In this document: piece by piece, positions 27,005 to 36,635 of the stretch
Position numbering within the stretch: position 1 is the first letter of the stretch
How the letters are laid out: every line of letters starts with the position of its first letter
Assembly: GCA_023266575.1 (NCBI GenBank)
Contig: JAHFPV010000001.1
Location: 1-64,000 of the forward strand
DNA length: 64,000 nucleotides
Source of the DNA: Sphingobium sp.
GTDB lineage: Bacteria; Pseudomonadota; Alphaproteobacteria; Sphingomonadales; Sphingomonadaceae
Direction of reading: 5' to 3'
The notes under the pieces: model-generated
Told to the model about the DNA's origin: nothing
The model's database searches: none
What the model saw: only the letters and a program-made list of their open reading frames with translations
Position numbers and translations under genes: made by a program

Positions 27005-27348
27005 TCGCCGACACGGGTCGCGGCGAAGAGCATAAGAGCGCAGGCATGGCTGAAACACCCCGCCGACTGGAAGGGTTGCAGCGCGTCCAGATCGGGCTGA
27101 CCGGTCTGGCGGGTGTCGTGTTGCTGGTGGGGTTGGCGAACATCGTCATCGACAAGGCGCGGCAGGATGATGCCGCGCTGCCGCCGCCGGTGGTGCCGAC
27201 GCTGTCGTCGACCAATGCCGTGTCGCCCAAGGATCCGCTCGCCGAACTGGGTGTGCAGCCCGCGCCGGAACAGGCACCGGTCGTGCCAGACCTCCAGCCC
27301 GATCCCAATCTGCGCAAGCCGATGGACCGCGATCCGCAGCAGCGCTGA
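27001..27348 (+). CDS. Small membrane-anchored protein of unknown function
   Basis: This protein is 115 aa from the overlapping ATG at 27001, or 100 aa from the ATG at 27046. It has one transmembrane helix (about 31-50, IGLTGLAGVVLLVGLANIVI) followed by a Pro-rich periplasmic tail (LPPPVVPTLSS, QAPVVPDLQPDP). No known family is recognised. It is coupled to cysK and sits 11 bp before the next membrane protein gene. Confidence 0.65.
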   Translation: MIADTGRGEEHKSAGMAETPRRLEGLQRVQIGLTGLAGVVLLVGLANIVIDKARQDDAALPPPVVPTLSSTNAVSPKDPLAELGVQPAPEQAPVVPDLQPDPNLRKPMDRDPQQR

Positions 27349-27359
27349 ATGATGGGCGG

Positions 27360-28565
27360 ATGAGGGTGCCGCGCCGCCTGACGATTTTTCTGGTCCTGTT
27401 GCTGCCCGTCCTCGCCGTGCTGATGGCGGGGATGGCGCGTGCGTGGCGATCGGGCGGGCAGGCCGATCCTTGGAGTTGGGCCTTGCCCGCTGCGCTGATG
27501 GTAGCGCTGATGGCACAATTGCTGGCCAGGGATTTATGGCGGTGGCTGGTGTGGATCGCGGTTGGCGCGGCGGGGGCGGCGTTGATTTTCTGCATGATCG
27601 CGGCGGGGCGGCTGCCTGATCCTCTCGCAGCTGTTGGGCTGTTGATCGTGGCGCTGTTGGGGGGCTTTGGCAGTCGGGCGTTGCGCACGCCCGGCACGCG
27701 GCTGATCGGGGTCGGGCTGCTGGCGCTCGCCGGCTTGCTATTATGGCGCGGCCCGGCGCAACCGATCGCGCCGATGGCTCAGCGGCCAGCGTTGGCTGTC
27801 ATTACCGCCTTGCCCTTGTTTTGGGATAAGGCGGGACTGGCTGACGCGCCGATTGTCACCCTGTTGCGGACACGCTTCACCGTTCAGCCGCTGGATGATC
27901 CGCGCGCATTGCCCAAGTCGGGTGCGCGCGCCTTGCTCCTGGCGCAGCCGCGCGCGATGACGCCCGACCAGCTGGTGGCGATCGATACATGGGTGCGGGC
28001 GGGCGGCACGGCGCTGGTGCTGGCCGATCCGTTGCTGCGCTGGCCGTCCGACCTGCCAGCGGGCGACCGGCGGCGCGCGCCATCGGCCAGCCTGATCGAC
28101 CCGCTGTTGCGGCATTGGGGCGCTGTGCCGGATGCGCTGGTGGAAGTGGAGACGCGGCAGTTTCTGGACGATGGTTGGCTGGTCACTCTGTCCGGGGCGC
28201 AATCGTTCAAGGCAGGCGGAGCATGTGCGGCGGGGCGGGGTGGCGCGATCGTCCGTTGCCGGGTCGGGCAGGGGCGTGCCGTGCTGGTGGGGGATGCCGA
28301 CCTGATCGATGACCGGCTCTGGCTTGCCGATCCGGTCCGTCCGCTCGACCCGCGGGCATGGGCAGCGGATACGCCTGCGTTGGTGGCGCAATGGCTGGGC
28401 GGATCGATAACGGGCGAACGGCGCTGGTTGCGGGATGGGCGCGATGTGGTTCTAGGGCTGCGCTGGGTGTTAATCCTTGGGATAGTCTGGGCGATGGTGG
28501 GAATGGCGCTGTTCGGCCGAACGGGACAGCGAGCTGGACATAGCGACGATGGGAACAAACCATGA
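27360..28565 (+). CDS. Membrane protein with a GldG/DUF4350-like domain
   Basis: This 401-aa protein has about four N-terminal transmembrane helices (within 1-130). A soluble middle domain (about 140-345) contains ALLLAQPRAMTPDQLVAIDTWVR and GGTALVLADPLLRWP, the pattern of GldG/DUF4350-type domains of uncharacterised ABC-type systems. A final transmembrane helix lies near 367-385. No ATPase partner is next to it. It ends 218 bp before mraZ. The function is unknown; a cell-envelope role is suggested only by position. Confidence 0.6.
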   Translation: MRVPRRLTIFLVLLLPVLAVLMAGMARAWRSGGQADPWSWALPAALMVALMAQLLARDLWRWLVWIAVGAAGAALIFCMIAAGRLPDPLAAVGLLIVALLGGFGSRALRTPGTRLIGVGLLALAGLLLWRGPAQPIAPMAQRPALAVITALPLFWDKAGLADAPIVTLLRTRFTVQPLDDPRALPKSGARALLLAQPRAMTPDQLVAIDTWVRAGGTALVLADPLLRWPSDLPAGDRRRAPSASLIDPLLRHWGAVPDALVEVETRQFLDDGWLVTLSGAQSFKAGGACAAGRGGAIVRCRVGQGRAVLVGDADLIDDRLWLADPVRPLDPRAWAADTPALVAQWLGGSITGERRWLRDGRDVVLGLRWVLILGIVWAMVGMALFGRTGQRAGHSDDGNKP

Positions 28566-28599
28566 AAATATGCTGGAAATGCCGATGAAAATCAGTTAG

Positions 28600-28644
28600 A
28601 CCCATTTTCTAACGACTGATCCCAGTTTCTCCCGACTTTTCCCT
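28600..28644 (+). promoter_or_regulatory. MraZ operator boxes
   Basis: (A/T)CCC boxes start at 28600 (ACCCA), 28620 (TCCCA), 28630 (TCCCG) and 28640 (TCCCT), exactly in 10-bp phase with one skipped position at 28610. On the other strand this reads TGGGN repeated every 10 bp, the known MraZ binding pattern. The boxes lie about 140-185 bp before the mraZ start, consistent with autoregulation of the division cluster. Confidence 0.7.
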
Positions 28645-28783
28645 TTCCAGTTACCCCCTTGCTTGATAGGTAATCAGCAATTGGGGTTAATCAGGTGTTG
28701 GCGATTCCTGCGGGCCGGATATCCATTCAGTGATTCCGGCGACAGGTGGCCTGTGCCCCGCATGAAAGGGGCGAATTTCCAGC

Positions 28784-29281
28784 GTGTCGGACGTCATTCT
28801 CTATTCGGGCAACGCATTCAGCGTCGCGGACGGCAAGGGCCGTTTCGTGCTGCCCCTGGAGATGCGCAAGCTGGTCCGCCAGGCCAGCGGCGATGAAAAT
28901 CGCCTGTGCCTGTCCGTCCACATGGATAATGGCTGCGCCACCGGCTTTGGCCTGTCGCACAAGCGCTTCCTGTTCGATGAGGTTGCTGAACTGGAACGGC
29001 TGGCGCGCGAGGCGAACCGGCCCTTCAACGGCGATCTGGAACGCGAAAATCGCCTCGGCACGATCGAGGACGTCAATTTCGATGATGGCGGCCGCTTCTT
29101 CCTCCACCCCGATATCAAGGATGAAGCCGGCATCACCGACGTGGCGTTCTTCTATGGCGTGGGCCGCTATTTCCAGATCTGGAACCCGCAAGCGCTGGTC
29201 GAAAGCCCCGATCGCCCGGCGCTGATCCGCAACAAGGTGAAGCGCTGGCTCGACGCGCGCGTAGCGGAGGGCGGCAAGTGA
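28784..29281 (+). CDS. mraZ: Transcriptional regulator MraZ
   Basis: This 165-aa protein has two SpoVT/AbrB-like DNA-binding halves (about 8-60 and 85-140). It is the usual first gene and repressor of the division cluster. It begins with GTG at 28784 after AAAGGGGCG. The stop overlaps the GTG start of rsmH (GTGA). The phased boxes upstream are probably its operator. The protein is slightly longer than the E. coli form because of a C-terminal extension. Confidence 0.93.
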   Translation: MSDVILYSGNAFSVADGKGRFVLPLEMRKLVRQASGDENRLCLSVHMDNGCATGFGLSHKRFLFDEVAELERLAREANRPFNGDLERENRLGTIEDVNFDDGGRFFLHPDIKDEAGITDVAFFYGVGRYFQIWNPQALVESPDRPALIRNKVKRWLDARVAEGGK

Positions 29282-30237
29282 GCCTGCCCGACGCTGATAC
29301 TGCGCCGCATATCCCGGTTCTGCTCGACGAAGTCCTCCATGCCCTGGCCATTACCCCTGGCGAGATTCATGTGGATGGCACGTTCGGCGCGGGCGGCTAT
29401 TCGCGGGCCATGGCGCTGGCGGGGGCAAGCGTCTTTGCGCTCGATCGCGATCCCGACGCCATCCGTGAAGGGCAGGCCTTGGCCGAGACGCATGGCATCA
29501 CGCTGATCGCGGGCGAATTTTCGCGCATGGCGGAATTGCTGGCGGAGCGCGGCATCGAGAAAGTGTCGGGCATCACGCTCGATATCGGCGTGTCGTCGAT
29601 GCAGCTCGACCGGGCCGATCGGGGCTTTTCCTTCCAGTCCGATGGTCCCCTGCTCATGACCATGAGCCAGGACGGTATGAGTGCAGCCGATTTCCTGAAC
29701 AATGCGCCGGAAGAGGAGATCGCTAATGTCCTCTACCGTTATGGCGAGGAGCCGCGGTCGCGCCGGGTTGCCCATGCCATTGTCGATGCGCGCCCGCTGG
29801 AGCGCACGGGGCAGCTGGCGCATGTCATCCGCCGCGCGCTGGGCCACAAGCCGCATGACAAGAAAGACCCGGCGACCCGCGCCTTTCAGGCGATCCGCAT
29901 CCATGTGAATCGCGAGCTGGAGGAGCTGGAACGCGCGCTGGAGGCGGCAGAGGCGCTGCTGGAGGAAGGCGGGCGTCTGGCCATCGTCAGCTTCCACAGT
30001 CTGGAAGATCGCATCGTCAAGCAATTCCTGCGCAACCGCAGCGGCGGCGAGGGCGGCTGGTCGCGGCACATGCCCGAAAAGCGCGCCGCCGATGCTCCGA
30101 CCTTTGCCAAGCCTGCCAAGGCGGTACGCGCAGGTGAGGCGGAGCTGGCGCGCAACCCCCGCGCCCGGTCCGCCACGCTGCGCAGCGCCGTCCGCACATC
30201 TGCCCCTGTTTCGTCCTCCGGGAGTCCCCGCTCATGA
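29278..30237 (+). CDS. rsmH: 16S rRNA (cytosine-1402-N4)-methyltransferase
   Basis: This 319-aa SAM-dependent enzyme methylates C1402 of 16S rRNA. Marks are [10 protein letters not shown] at the N-terminus, the SAM-binding [21 protein letters not shown] and the catalytic-region [15 protein letters not shown]. The start is GTG overlapping the mraZ stop, and the end overlaps ftsL by 4 bases. Its C-terminal tail is rich in Arg, Ser and Ala. Confidence 0.96.
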   Translation: MSLPDADTAPHIPVLLDEVLHALAITPGEIHVDGTFGAGGYSRAMALAGASVFALDRDPDAIREGQALAETHGITLIAGEFSRMAELLAERGIEKVSGITLDIGVSSMQLDRADRGFSFQSDGPLLMTMSQDGMSAADFLNNAPEEEIANVLYRYGEEPRSRRVAHAIVDARPLERTGQLAHVIRRALGHKPHDKKDPATRAFQAIRIHVNRELEELERALEAAEALLEEGGRLAIVSFHSLEDRIVKQFLRNRSGGEGGWSRHMPEKRAADAPTFAKPAKAVRAGEAELARNPRARSATLRSAVRTSAPVSSSGSPRS

Positions 30238-30884
30238 TCGCCGTCAAAAGGTTGCAGAGCCTGATCTGGGTGCTGCTGGTCGCGCTGGGCGCGCTGGGCG
30301 CCTATCTGGTATCCCTGAAGGTCGCGACCGAGCGCAACGAACTGATGCAGGTGCGGATGCAGATCGCGCGGGCGAAGGGCGATATTCGCTATCTGGAGAC
30401 CGAATTCAGCGCGCGCGCGTCGATGCGGCAGCTGGAAAGCTGGAACCAGCATGACTTCATGTATGGCACGCCGACCGCCGGCCAATATCTGGCTGGCGAG
30501 CGGGCGCTGGCGCAGCTCGATGGGGTGCAGCCCAACGGGCCGGACTATGTCGCGCCGCCGGTGATGGTGGCGATGGTCGAGACCCCCGCCGACCTGCCGT
30601 CCGCGCCGCAGGCCGCGCCCGCCAGTCCCGCCGCGACCCAGATTCGCAGCGACATTGCCGTAATCCGCGAGGCGCACGCCGCTGACAATGTCGAGAAGCT
30701 GGCCAAGCCCGCGCCGCGCACCCCGGCGGTGCAGGCCAAGGCCGATGCCGACGTGTCGAAGCCCAATCCGGTCGCGCGCAAGGCGGAGCGGATGGCGATG
30801 CTGGACGCCAAGCTGCTGGACGACAGCACGCTGGGCGAGTTGAGCGCCACGGCGGCGCGCGAGCGCAAGAAGGGAGCGCGCTGA
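30234..30884 (+). CDS. ftsL: Cell division protein FtsL-like
   Basis: This 216-aa protein has one N-terminal membrane helix (about 9-27). A short coiled coil ([22 protein letters not shown], about 37-58) follows, then a long Ala/Pro-rich C-terminal extension. Position between rsmH and ftsI plus topology identify it as FtsL, a partner of FtsB and FtsQ that activates septal synthesis. The extension makes it about twice the size of E. coli FtsL, which is common in alphaproteobacteria. Confidence 0.82.
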   Translation: MIAVKRLQSLIWVLLVALGALGAYLVSLKVATERNELMQVRMQIARAKGDIRYLETEFSARASMRQLESWNQHDFMYGTPTAGQYLAGERALAQLDGVQPNGPDYVAPPVMVAMVETPADLPSAPQAAPASPAATQIRSDIAVIREAHAADNVEKLAKPAPRTPAVQAKADADVSKPNPVARKAERMAMLDAKLLDDSTLGELSATAARERKKGAR

Positions 30885-30885
30885 T

Positions 30886-32592
30886 ATGGCCACGATCATC
30901 GTCCAGCCCGGCGGGGCGCGGGCGGGACGGCAACGGGTCAGTCTGACCGCCATCGCCCATAACCGGCTGATGTTGCTGCTGATCCTGTTCATGGCGGTGA
31001 CGACGGTGTTGATCGGCCGGCTCCTGTGGGTCGGCGTTTTTGCGCATGGCGCGACAGGGGACGATGCCCTGTCGGCCTTCCTGCCCGCGCGCGCTGACAT
31101 TGTGGATCGCAACGGCGTGCCGCTGGCGCGGACGATGGACGCCTATTCGGTGGCGGTGCGCCCTTCCAAGCTGATCGGCGAACCGGCCGAACTGGCGCGC
31201 AAGCTGCACGAGATTTTCCCCGATGAGGCCGAGGCTGTCTTTTACAAGAAGCTGACCGGTCGGGGCTGGGCCTATCTACGCCGCCGCGCCATGCCGGAGC
31301 AGGTGGCGGCGGTGAATGCGCTGGGCGAAATCGGCATCGAATTTCCGCGTGAGAAGGAACGGCTCTATCCGCAGCGCACGCTGGCGGCCCATGTGCTGGG
31401 CTTTGCACCCGATGCCAATGGCGTCGGCGGTATGGGCGTCGAATCCGCCTTTAACGACCGGCTGACCGACGCGGCGCTGCGCGGCCAACCCTTTGCCATT
31501 TCGATCGACAGCCGGGTGCAGGGCGCGCTGGAAAGCGAACTTTACGCCCAGATGGTCGCGCAACATGCCAAGGGCGCGGGCGGCATCATATTGGACGCCA
31601 ACACGGGCGAAGTGATCGCCATGGCCTCCATCCCGGTGTTCGATCCCAACAAGCTGCAAAATTATGCGGGCAAATCGTGCAGCCAGTCGCCTTTGTGCAA
31701 CCAGATGGTGCAGGCCCGTTATGAGCTGGGGTCGACCTTCAAGCCGATCTCGATCGGGGCGGCCATGGACCATGGCGTCGTGACGTCGATGAGCAAGCGC
31801 TATGATGCGACCGCGCCGATCGCCATCGGCGGCTTTCGCATCAAGGACGACCATTCGCTTGGCCGCTGGATCAACGTGCCTGAAACATTGGTCCACAGCT
31901 CCAACATCGCGACTGCGCGCATCGCCGACGAGATGGGCGCCGCGCCGATGCAGCAGATTTTCCGCGCTCTGAAATTCGACCAGCGCGCGCCCATCGAGCT
32001 GAAGGAACAGGCCGGGACGATCTGGCCCAGCAATTGGGGACGGATCACCACCATGACCGTATCCTATGGTCATGGCATTGCGGTGACGCCGCTGCATCTG
32101 GCCAGCGCCTATGCCGCGCTGGTCAATGGCGGCATGTATCGCCCCGCGACGCTGCGCAAATTGAAGCCGGGCGAAGCGCCGGAAGGACAGCGCGTCTTTT
32201 CCGCCGCGACCAGCGCGCGGATGCGCCAGCTGTTGCGATTGATCGTTGCGGCGGGTACAGGGCGTAGCGCCGACGCCACGGGTTTCCGGGTGGGCGGCAA
32301 AACGGGTTCCGCCGAGAAACCTGAGGATGGTCGCTATAATAAGAGTTCGCTGGTGACGACATTTGCTGCCGCTTTCCCGATGGATAATCCGCGCTATGTC
32401 GTGCTGACCATGATGGATGGCGCGACCAGCGCGATCGGCCTGCGCACCGCCGCCTGGACCGCCGCGCCGGTGGTCAAGCGGGTGATAGAGCGCACCGGGC
32501 CGATGCTGGGCGTGATGCCGGACGAGCGCCGCGACGTTGATATTTCGGACCTGACGCCATTGCTGTGGAAGCCCAAGGGAGAGAGCGAATGA
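30886..32592 (+). CDS. ftsI: Septal peptidoglycan transpeptidase FtsI (PBP3)
   Basis: This 568-aa class B penicillin-binding protein cross-links septal peptidoglycan. It has one membrane helix near 25-45 and a dimerisation domain opening with RADIVDRNGVPLA. The transpeptidase domain carries SxxK as STFK (Ser283), SSN near 338 and KTGS near 471. It works with FtsW, encoded downstream. The gap to ftsL is 1 bp, and the stop overlaps the murE start. Confidence 0.96.
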   Translation: MATIIVQPGGARAGRQRVSLTAIAHNRLMLLLILFMAVTTVLIGRLLWVGVFAHGATGDDALSAFLPARADIVDRNGVPLARTMDAYSVAVRPSKLIGEPAELARKLHEIFPDEAEAVFYKKLTGRGWAYLRRRAMPEQVAAVNALGEIGIEFPREKERLYPQRTLAAHVLGFAPDANGVGGMGVESAFNDRLTDAALRGQPFAISIDSRVQGALESELYAQMVAQHAKGAGGIILDANTGEVIAMASIPVFDPNKLQNYAGKSCSQSPLCNQMVQARYELGSTFKPISIGAAMDHGVVTSMSKRYDATAPIAIGGFRIKDDHSLGRWINVPETLVHSSNIATARIADEMGAAPMQQIFRALKFDQRAPIELKEQAGTIWPSNWGRITTMTVSYGHGIAVTPLHLASAYAALVNGGMYRPATLRKLKPGEAPEGQRVFSAATSARMRQLLRLIVAAGTGRSADATGFRVGGKTGSAEKPEDGRYNKSSLVTTFAAAFPMDNPRYVVLTMMDGATSAIGLRTAAWTAAPVVKRVIERTGPMLGVMPDERRDVDISDLTPLLWKPKGESE

Positions 32593-34046
32593 CGCGCCTT
32601 GGCGGTCTGATCGACGGGCTGGATGCGGCGGTGAGCGACGGGGCGGCGCTGGACGCCAACGTCACCGGCTTTGCCATCGACAATCGCAAGGTCGCGCCCG
32701 GCACAGTGTTTGGCGCATTCCAGGGGCTGCGCGTCAATGGCGAGGATTATATTGCCGACGCGGTGAAGGCGGGCGCGATCGCGGTCGTTGCCCGGCCTGA
32801 GGCCAAGGTCGACGGCGCGATCCATATCGCCCACGCCAATCCGCGCCGCCTGTTCGCGCAACTGGCCGCGCGCTATTTCACGCCCTTTCCCGACGTGACC
32901 GTTGCCGTCACCGGCACCAATGGCAAGACGAGCACGGTCGAACTGACCCGGCAATTGTGGCGGATGATGGGGCATCATGCCGCGTCGATAGGCACGCTGG
33001 GCGTCACCACATCGGTCGATCAGGTATCGACCGGGCTGACCACGCCGGACATCGTCACTTTCCTGTCGAACATGTCGGGCCTGCGCCGCGAGGGCATCAC
33101 CCATGCCGCGTTCGAAGCGTCGAGCCATGGCCTGGCGCAATATCGCACCGAAGGGCTGCCGGTGCTGGCGGGTGGGTTCACCAACCTGTCGCGCGACCAT
33201 CTCGACTATCATGGCGACATGGACAGCTATTTCGACGCCAAGATGCGGCTGTTCGATGAAGTCGTGGCGTCGGATGGCGCGGCGGTGGTCTGGGCCGATG
33301 ACGCATGGTCGGACAAGGTGATCGCGCGGGTTGCCACGCGTGGCCTGCGGTTGCTGAGCGTCGGCGAGAAGGGTGAGGCGTTGCGGCTGGTCACGCGCAC
33401 GCCGACGCAATTGGGGCAGACGCTTGGCATCGAGGCGCCAGGAGACGGTGGCGGCAAGACATATAAGGTCAATCTGCCGCTGATCGGTGCCTATCAGGCG
33501 GCCAATGCGCTGACGGCGGCGGGGCTGGTGATCGCGACCGGCGGCGATACTGCCAAGGTGCTGGAACTGCTGGGCCGGGTGCAGCCGGTGCGCGGCCGGC
33601 TGGAACGTGCGGTCATCAGCAAGGCGGGCGCGCCGGTCTATGTTGATTATGCCCATACGCCCGATGGCCTGCGCGCCGCGATCGAGGCGTTGCGGCCGCA
33701 CACCAAGGGCAGACTGATCGCGCTGTTCGGCGCGGGCGGGGATCGCGATGCGGGCAAGCGGCCGCTGATGGGGCAGGTTGCCGCCGAACTGGCCGATCAT
33801 GTCATCGTCACCGACGATAATCCGCGGTCGGAGGAACCGTCTGCGATCCGCGCTGCGGTGATGGCGGGGGCGGCTGGCGCGCAGGAAATTGGCGGGCGTC
33901 GCGCGGCTATCGCTGCTGCCATTGCGCTGGCCGGGGCTGACGACATCGTGCTGCTGGCGGGCAAGGGGCATGAACAGGGCCAGATTATCGGCGATCGGGT
34001 GCTGCCGTTCGATGACGTGACGGTGGCGCGGGAGTGCGCGGGTTGA
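32589..34046 (+). CDS. murE: UDP-MurNAc-L-Ala-D-Glu:meso-diaminopimelate ligase
   Basis: This 485-aa Mur ligase adds meso-diaminopimelate to the peptidoglycan precursor. The ATP loop GTNGKTS (109-115), the central EASSHGLAQYR and the DNPR motif near 410, which selects meso-DAP over lysine, are all present. The ATG at 32589 overlaps the ftsI stop. Before murF there is a 125-bp gap filled mostly by a family B repeat. Confidence 0.96.
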   Translation: MTRLGGLIDGLDAAVSDGAALDANVTGFAIDNRKVAPGTVFGAFQGLRVNGEDYIADAVKAGAIAVVARPEAKVDGAIHIAHANPRRLFAQLAARYFTPFPDVTVAVTGTNGKTSTVELTRQLWRMMGHHAASIGTLGVTTSVDQVSTGLTTPDIVTFLSNMSGLRREGITHAAFEASSHGLAQYRTEGLPVLAGGFTNLSRDHLDYHGDMDSYFDAKMRLFDEVVASDGAAVVWADDAWSDKVIARVATRGLRLLSVGEKGEALRLVTRTPTQLGQTLGIEAPGDGGGKTYKVNLPLIGAYQAANALTAAGLVIATGGDTAKVLELLGRVQPVRGRLERAVISKAGAPVYVDYAHTPDGLRAAIEALRPHTKGRLIALFGAGGDRDAGKRPLMGQVAAELADHVIVTDDNPRSEEPSAIRAAVMAGAAGAQEIGGRRAAIAAAIALAGADDIVLLAGKGHEQGQIIGDRVLPFDDVTVARECAG

Positions 34047-34060
34047 TGCAGTTCTCAATT

Positions 34061-34160
34061 CCGTTCGCCCTGAGCGAAGTCGAAGGGCTCGGCCGACCGA
34101 TAGGGAGGCCACTTCGCTCCGCTCAGCGGAGGGCTTCGACTTCGCTCAGCCCGAACGGAT
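34061..34160. repeat. Palindromic repeat, family B, between murE and murF
   Basis: CCGTTCGCCCTGAGCGAAGT + CGAAGG on the left and its inverted partner at 34130-34158 (GCTTCGACTTCGCTCAGCCC + GAACGG) flank a spacer. The spacer contains another small hairpin (TTCGCTCCGCTCAGCGGAGG). It lies inside the division operon, 11 bp before the murF start. Confidence 0.85.
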
Positions 34161-34170
34161 GGGGCGAGTA

Positions 34171-35562
34171 ATGGCGGACCTGTGGACCTCTGCCGAGATC
34201 GCCGAGGCAACAGGCGGCGGCGCGTCGGCGCCGTTTGCCGTTTCGGGCGTGGCGTTTGACAGCCGCGAGGTGACCGGCGGCGACCTGTTCGTCGCGATGA
34301 AGGGCGAGGCGACCGACGGGCATAAATTCATCGGCAAGGCCTTTGCGCAGGGGGCGGCGGGTGCGATCGTCAGCGAGCCGGTCGATCATCCGCATATATT
34401 GGTGCCTGACAGCGCCGCCGCCCTCGAAGCTTTGGGCCGGGCGTCGCGGGCGCGGATGGATGGCAAGGTGATCGGCGTCACCGGATCGGTTGGCAAGACC
34501 GGGACGAAGGAAGCGCTGTTTCAGGCGTTGGACCGCGCCCATCCGGGGCAGATTCACCGGTCGGTCAAAAGCTATAACAACCATGTCGGCGTGCCGCTGA
34601 GCCTGGCGCGGATGCCGCGCGAGACGGCATTCGGCGTATTCGAGATGGGGATGAACCATGCGGGCGAACTGGCCGCGCTGACCCGGCAGGTGCGGCCCCA
34701 TGTCGCGATCGTCACCGCTATCGCGCCCGCCCATATCGAATATTTCGGCACCGAAGCGAAGATTGCCGAGGCCAAGGCGGAGATTTTCGAGGGGTTGGAG
34801 CCGGGCGGCACCGCGATCATCCCCTATGACAGCCCGCATGTGGCACTGCTCTACAACAAGGCGGAACGGCACGCCGCTAATATATTGACCTTTGGCCTGA
34901 GTGACGAGGCTGACGTTCATGCGCGCGAGACGGTGCCGGCGCCCGGTGGCGGCACGCTGGTGACGGCGAAGCTGCCGGACGCCGAACTCTGCTTTACCGT
35001 GGCAGCGCCGGGCGATCATTGGGTGTCCAATGCGCTGGCGGTGCTGGCCGCGGTGTCGGCAGTGGGTGGCGATCTGGCGGCGGCGGGGCTGGCGCTGGCG
35101 GAAATGCCGGGGCTGCCGGGGCGGGGCGAGCGGCGGATATTGCCGGTCGCGGGCGGCGAGGCGCTGCTGATCGATGAAAGTTACAACGCCAACCCGCTGT
35201 CCATGGCCGCGACGCTCAAGCAATTGGGGCGTGAAACGGCCGACCGGCGGATTGCGGTGCTGGGCGGGATGCGCGAACTGGGTGCGCGCAGCGCTGAACT
35301 GCACGCCGATCTGGCCGGGCCGCTGGAGGCGGGGCAGGTCGATTATGCCATCCTGGTCGGCGCGGAAATGGCGCCGCTGGCCGATGCGCTGGACGGTAGC
35401 ATGGCCTATGCCCATGTCCCCGACACGGCGAGCGCCATCACCCTTTTGACCACTGACATGCGCGCGGGCGATGCTATCCTCGTCAAAGGCTCCAACGGCA
35501 TCGGGCTGTCCCGGCTTGTCGCGGCGCTTGGCGAACGCGCCTGCGACGGAGACACACACTGA
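34171..35562 (+). CDS. murF: UDP-MurNAc-tripeptide:D-Ala-D-Ala ligase
   Basis: This 463-aa Mur ligase adds the D-Ala-D-Ala dipeptide and completes the pentapeptide precursor. The ATP loop [13 protein letters not shown] (about 104-116), [13 protein letters not shown] and the C-terminal [12 protein letters not shown] are family marks. I chose the ATG at 34171 ([16 protein letters not shown]); the frame from 34159 starts within the repeat. The stop overlaps the mraY start by one base. Confidence 0.95.
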   Translation: MADLWTSAEIAEATGGGASAPFAVSGVAFDSREVTGGDLFVAMKGEATDGHKFIGKAFAQGAAGAIVSEPVDHPHILVPDSAAALEALGRASRARMDGKVIGVTGSVGKTGTKEALFQALDRAHPGQIHRSVKSYNNHVGVPLSLARMPRETAFGVFEMGMNHAGELAALTRQVRPHVAIVTAIAPAHIEYFGTEAKIAEAKAEIFEGLEPGGTAIIPYDSPHVALLYNKAERHAANILTFGLSDEADVHARETVPAPGGGTLVTAKLPDAELCFTVAAPGDHWVSNALAVLAAVSAVGGDLAAAGLALAEMPGLPGRGERRILPVAGGEALLIDESYNANPLSMAATLKQLGRETADRRIAVLGGMRELGARSAELHADLAGPLEAGQVDYAILVGAEMAPLADALDGSMAYAHVPDTASAITLLTTDMRAGDAILVKGSNGIGLSRLVAALGERACDGDTH

Positions 35563-36635
35563 TGCTCTACTGGCTGGCCCAGACCATGGATTTTGCGGGC
35601 GGGTTCAACCTGATCCGTTATCTGAGTTTCCGCGCGGGCGCGGCGATCTTTACCGCTTTGTTCATCGGCCTGCTGATCGGTCCCAAATTCATTGGCTGGC
35701 TGCGCGTGCGGCAGGGCAAGGGGCAACCGATCCGCACCGACGGGCCACAGACCCATCTGGCCAAGCGCGGCACGCCGACCATGGGGGGGCTGATGATCCT
35801 GACCTCCATGGTGATTTCGGTGCTGCTGTGGATGGACCTCAACTCCATTTATGTCTGGGCCTGCCTGTTTGTGACTTTGGGGTTCGGCGCGATCGGTTTT
35901 CTGGACGATTATGACAAGGTGACCAAGGCCAGCCACAAGGGGCTGTCGGGCAAGGCGCGGTTGTTGTTCGAATTTCTGATCGCGGGCTTTGCCGCCTGGC
36001 TGATCGTGTCGCAGCATGGCAATACCGCGCTGTACGTGCCTTTCTATAATGGTCCGGCGATCGAGCTGGGGCCGTTCTATTTCCTGTTTGCGGCCTTTGT
36101 GATCGTGGCGTTTGGCAATGCGGTGAACCTGACTGACGGGCTTGACGGGCTGGCGACGATGCCGGTCATCATCGCCTGCCTTGCCTTCATGCTGATCGTC
36201 TATCTGGTCGGGCGCGCGGATTTTGCCGAATATCTGGGGATTCCGCATGTGCCGGGGGCGGGGAACCTGACGATATTGTGCGGGGCGATCATTGGCGCGG
36301 GGCTGGCTTTCCTGTGGTTCAACGCGCCGCCAGCGGCTGTGTTCATGGGCGATACCGGCAGCCTGGCGCTGGGCGGGACGATCGGCGTGATCGCGGTGAC
36401 CGCGCATCATGAAATCGTGCTGGGCATCATCGGTGGGCTGTTCGTGGTGGAGGCGATGAGCGTCATCATCCAGGTGTTCTTCTACAAACGCACCGGCAAG
36501 CGCGTGTTCAAAATGGCGCCGATCCACCATCATTTCGAACAATTGGGCTGGGCCGAACCGACCGTGGTGATCCGTTTCTGGATCATCGCCTTCATCCTGG
36601 CGCTGGCCGGTCTTGCGACGTTGAAGCTGCGATGA
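35562..36635 (+). CDS. mraY: Phospho-MurNAc-pentapeptide transferase
   Basis: This 357-aa membrane enzyme with ten predicted helices makes lipid I from UDP-MurNAc-pentapeptide and undecaprenyl phosphate. The catalytic aspartates are in FLDDYDK and [10 protein letters not shown], and the C-terminal [13 protein letters not shown] motif is the HHH signature. It overlaps murF by one base and murD by four. Confidence 0.97.
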   Translation: MLYWLAQTMDFAGGFNLIRYLSFRAGAAIFTALFIGLLIGPKFIGWLRVRQGKGQPIRTDGPQTHLAKRGTPTMGGLMILTSMVISVLLWMDLNSIYVWACLFVTLGFGAIGFLDDYDKVTKASHKGLSGKARLLFEFLIAGFAAWLIVSQHGNTALYVPFYNGPAIELGPFYFLFAAFVIVAFGNAVNLTDGLDGLATMPVIIACLAFMLIVYLVGRADFAEYLGIPHVPGAGNLTILCGAIIGAGLAFLWFNAPPAAVFMGDTGSLALGGTIGVIAVTAHHEIVLGIIGGLFVVEAMSVIIQVFFYKRTGKRVFKMAPIHHHFEQLGWAEPTVVIRFWIIAFILALAGLATLKLR

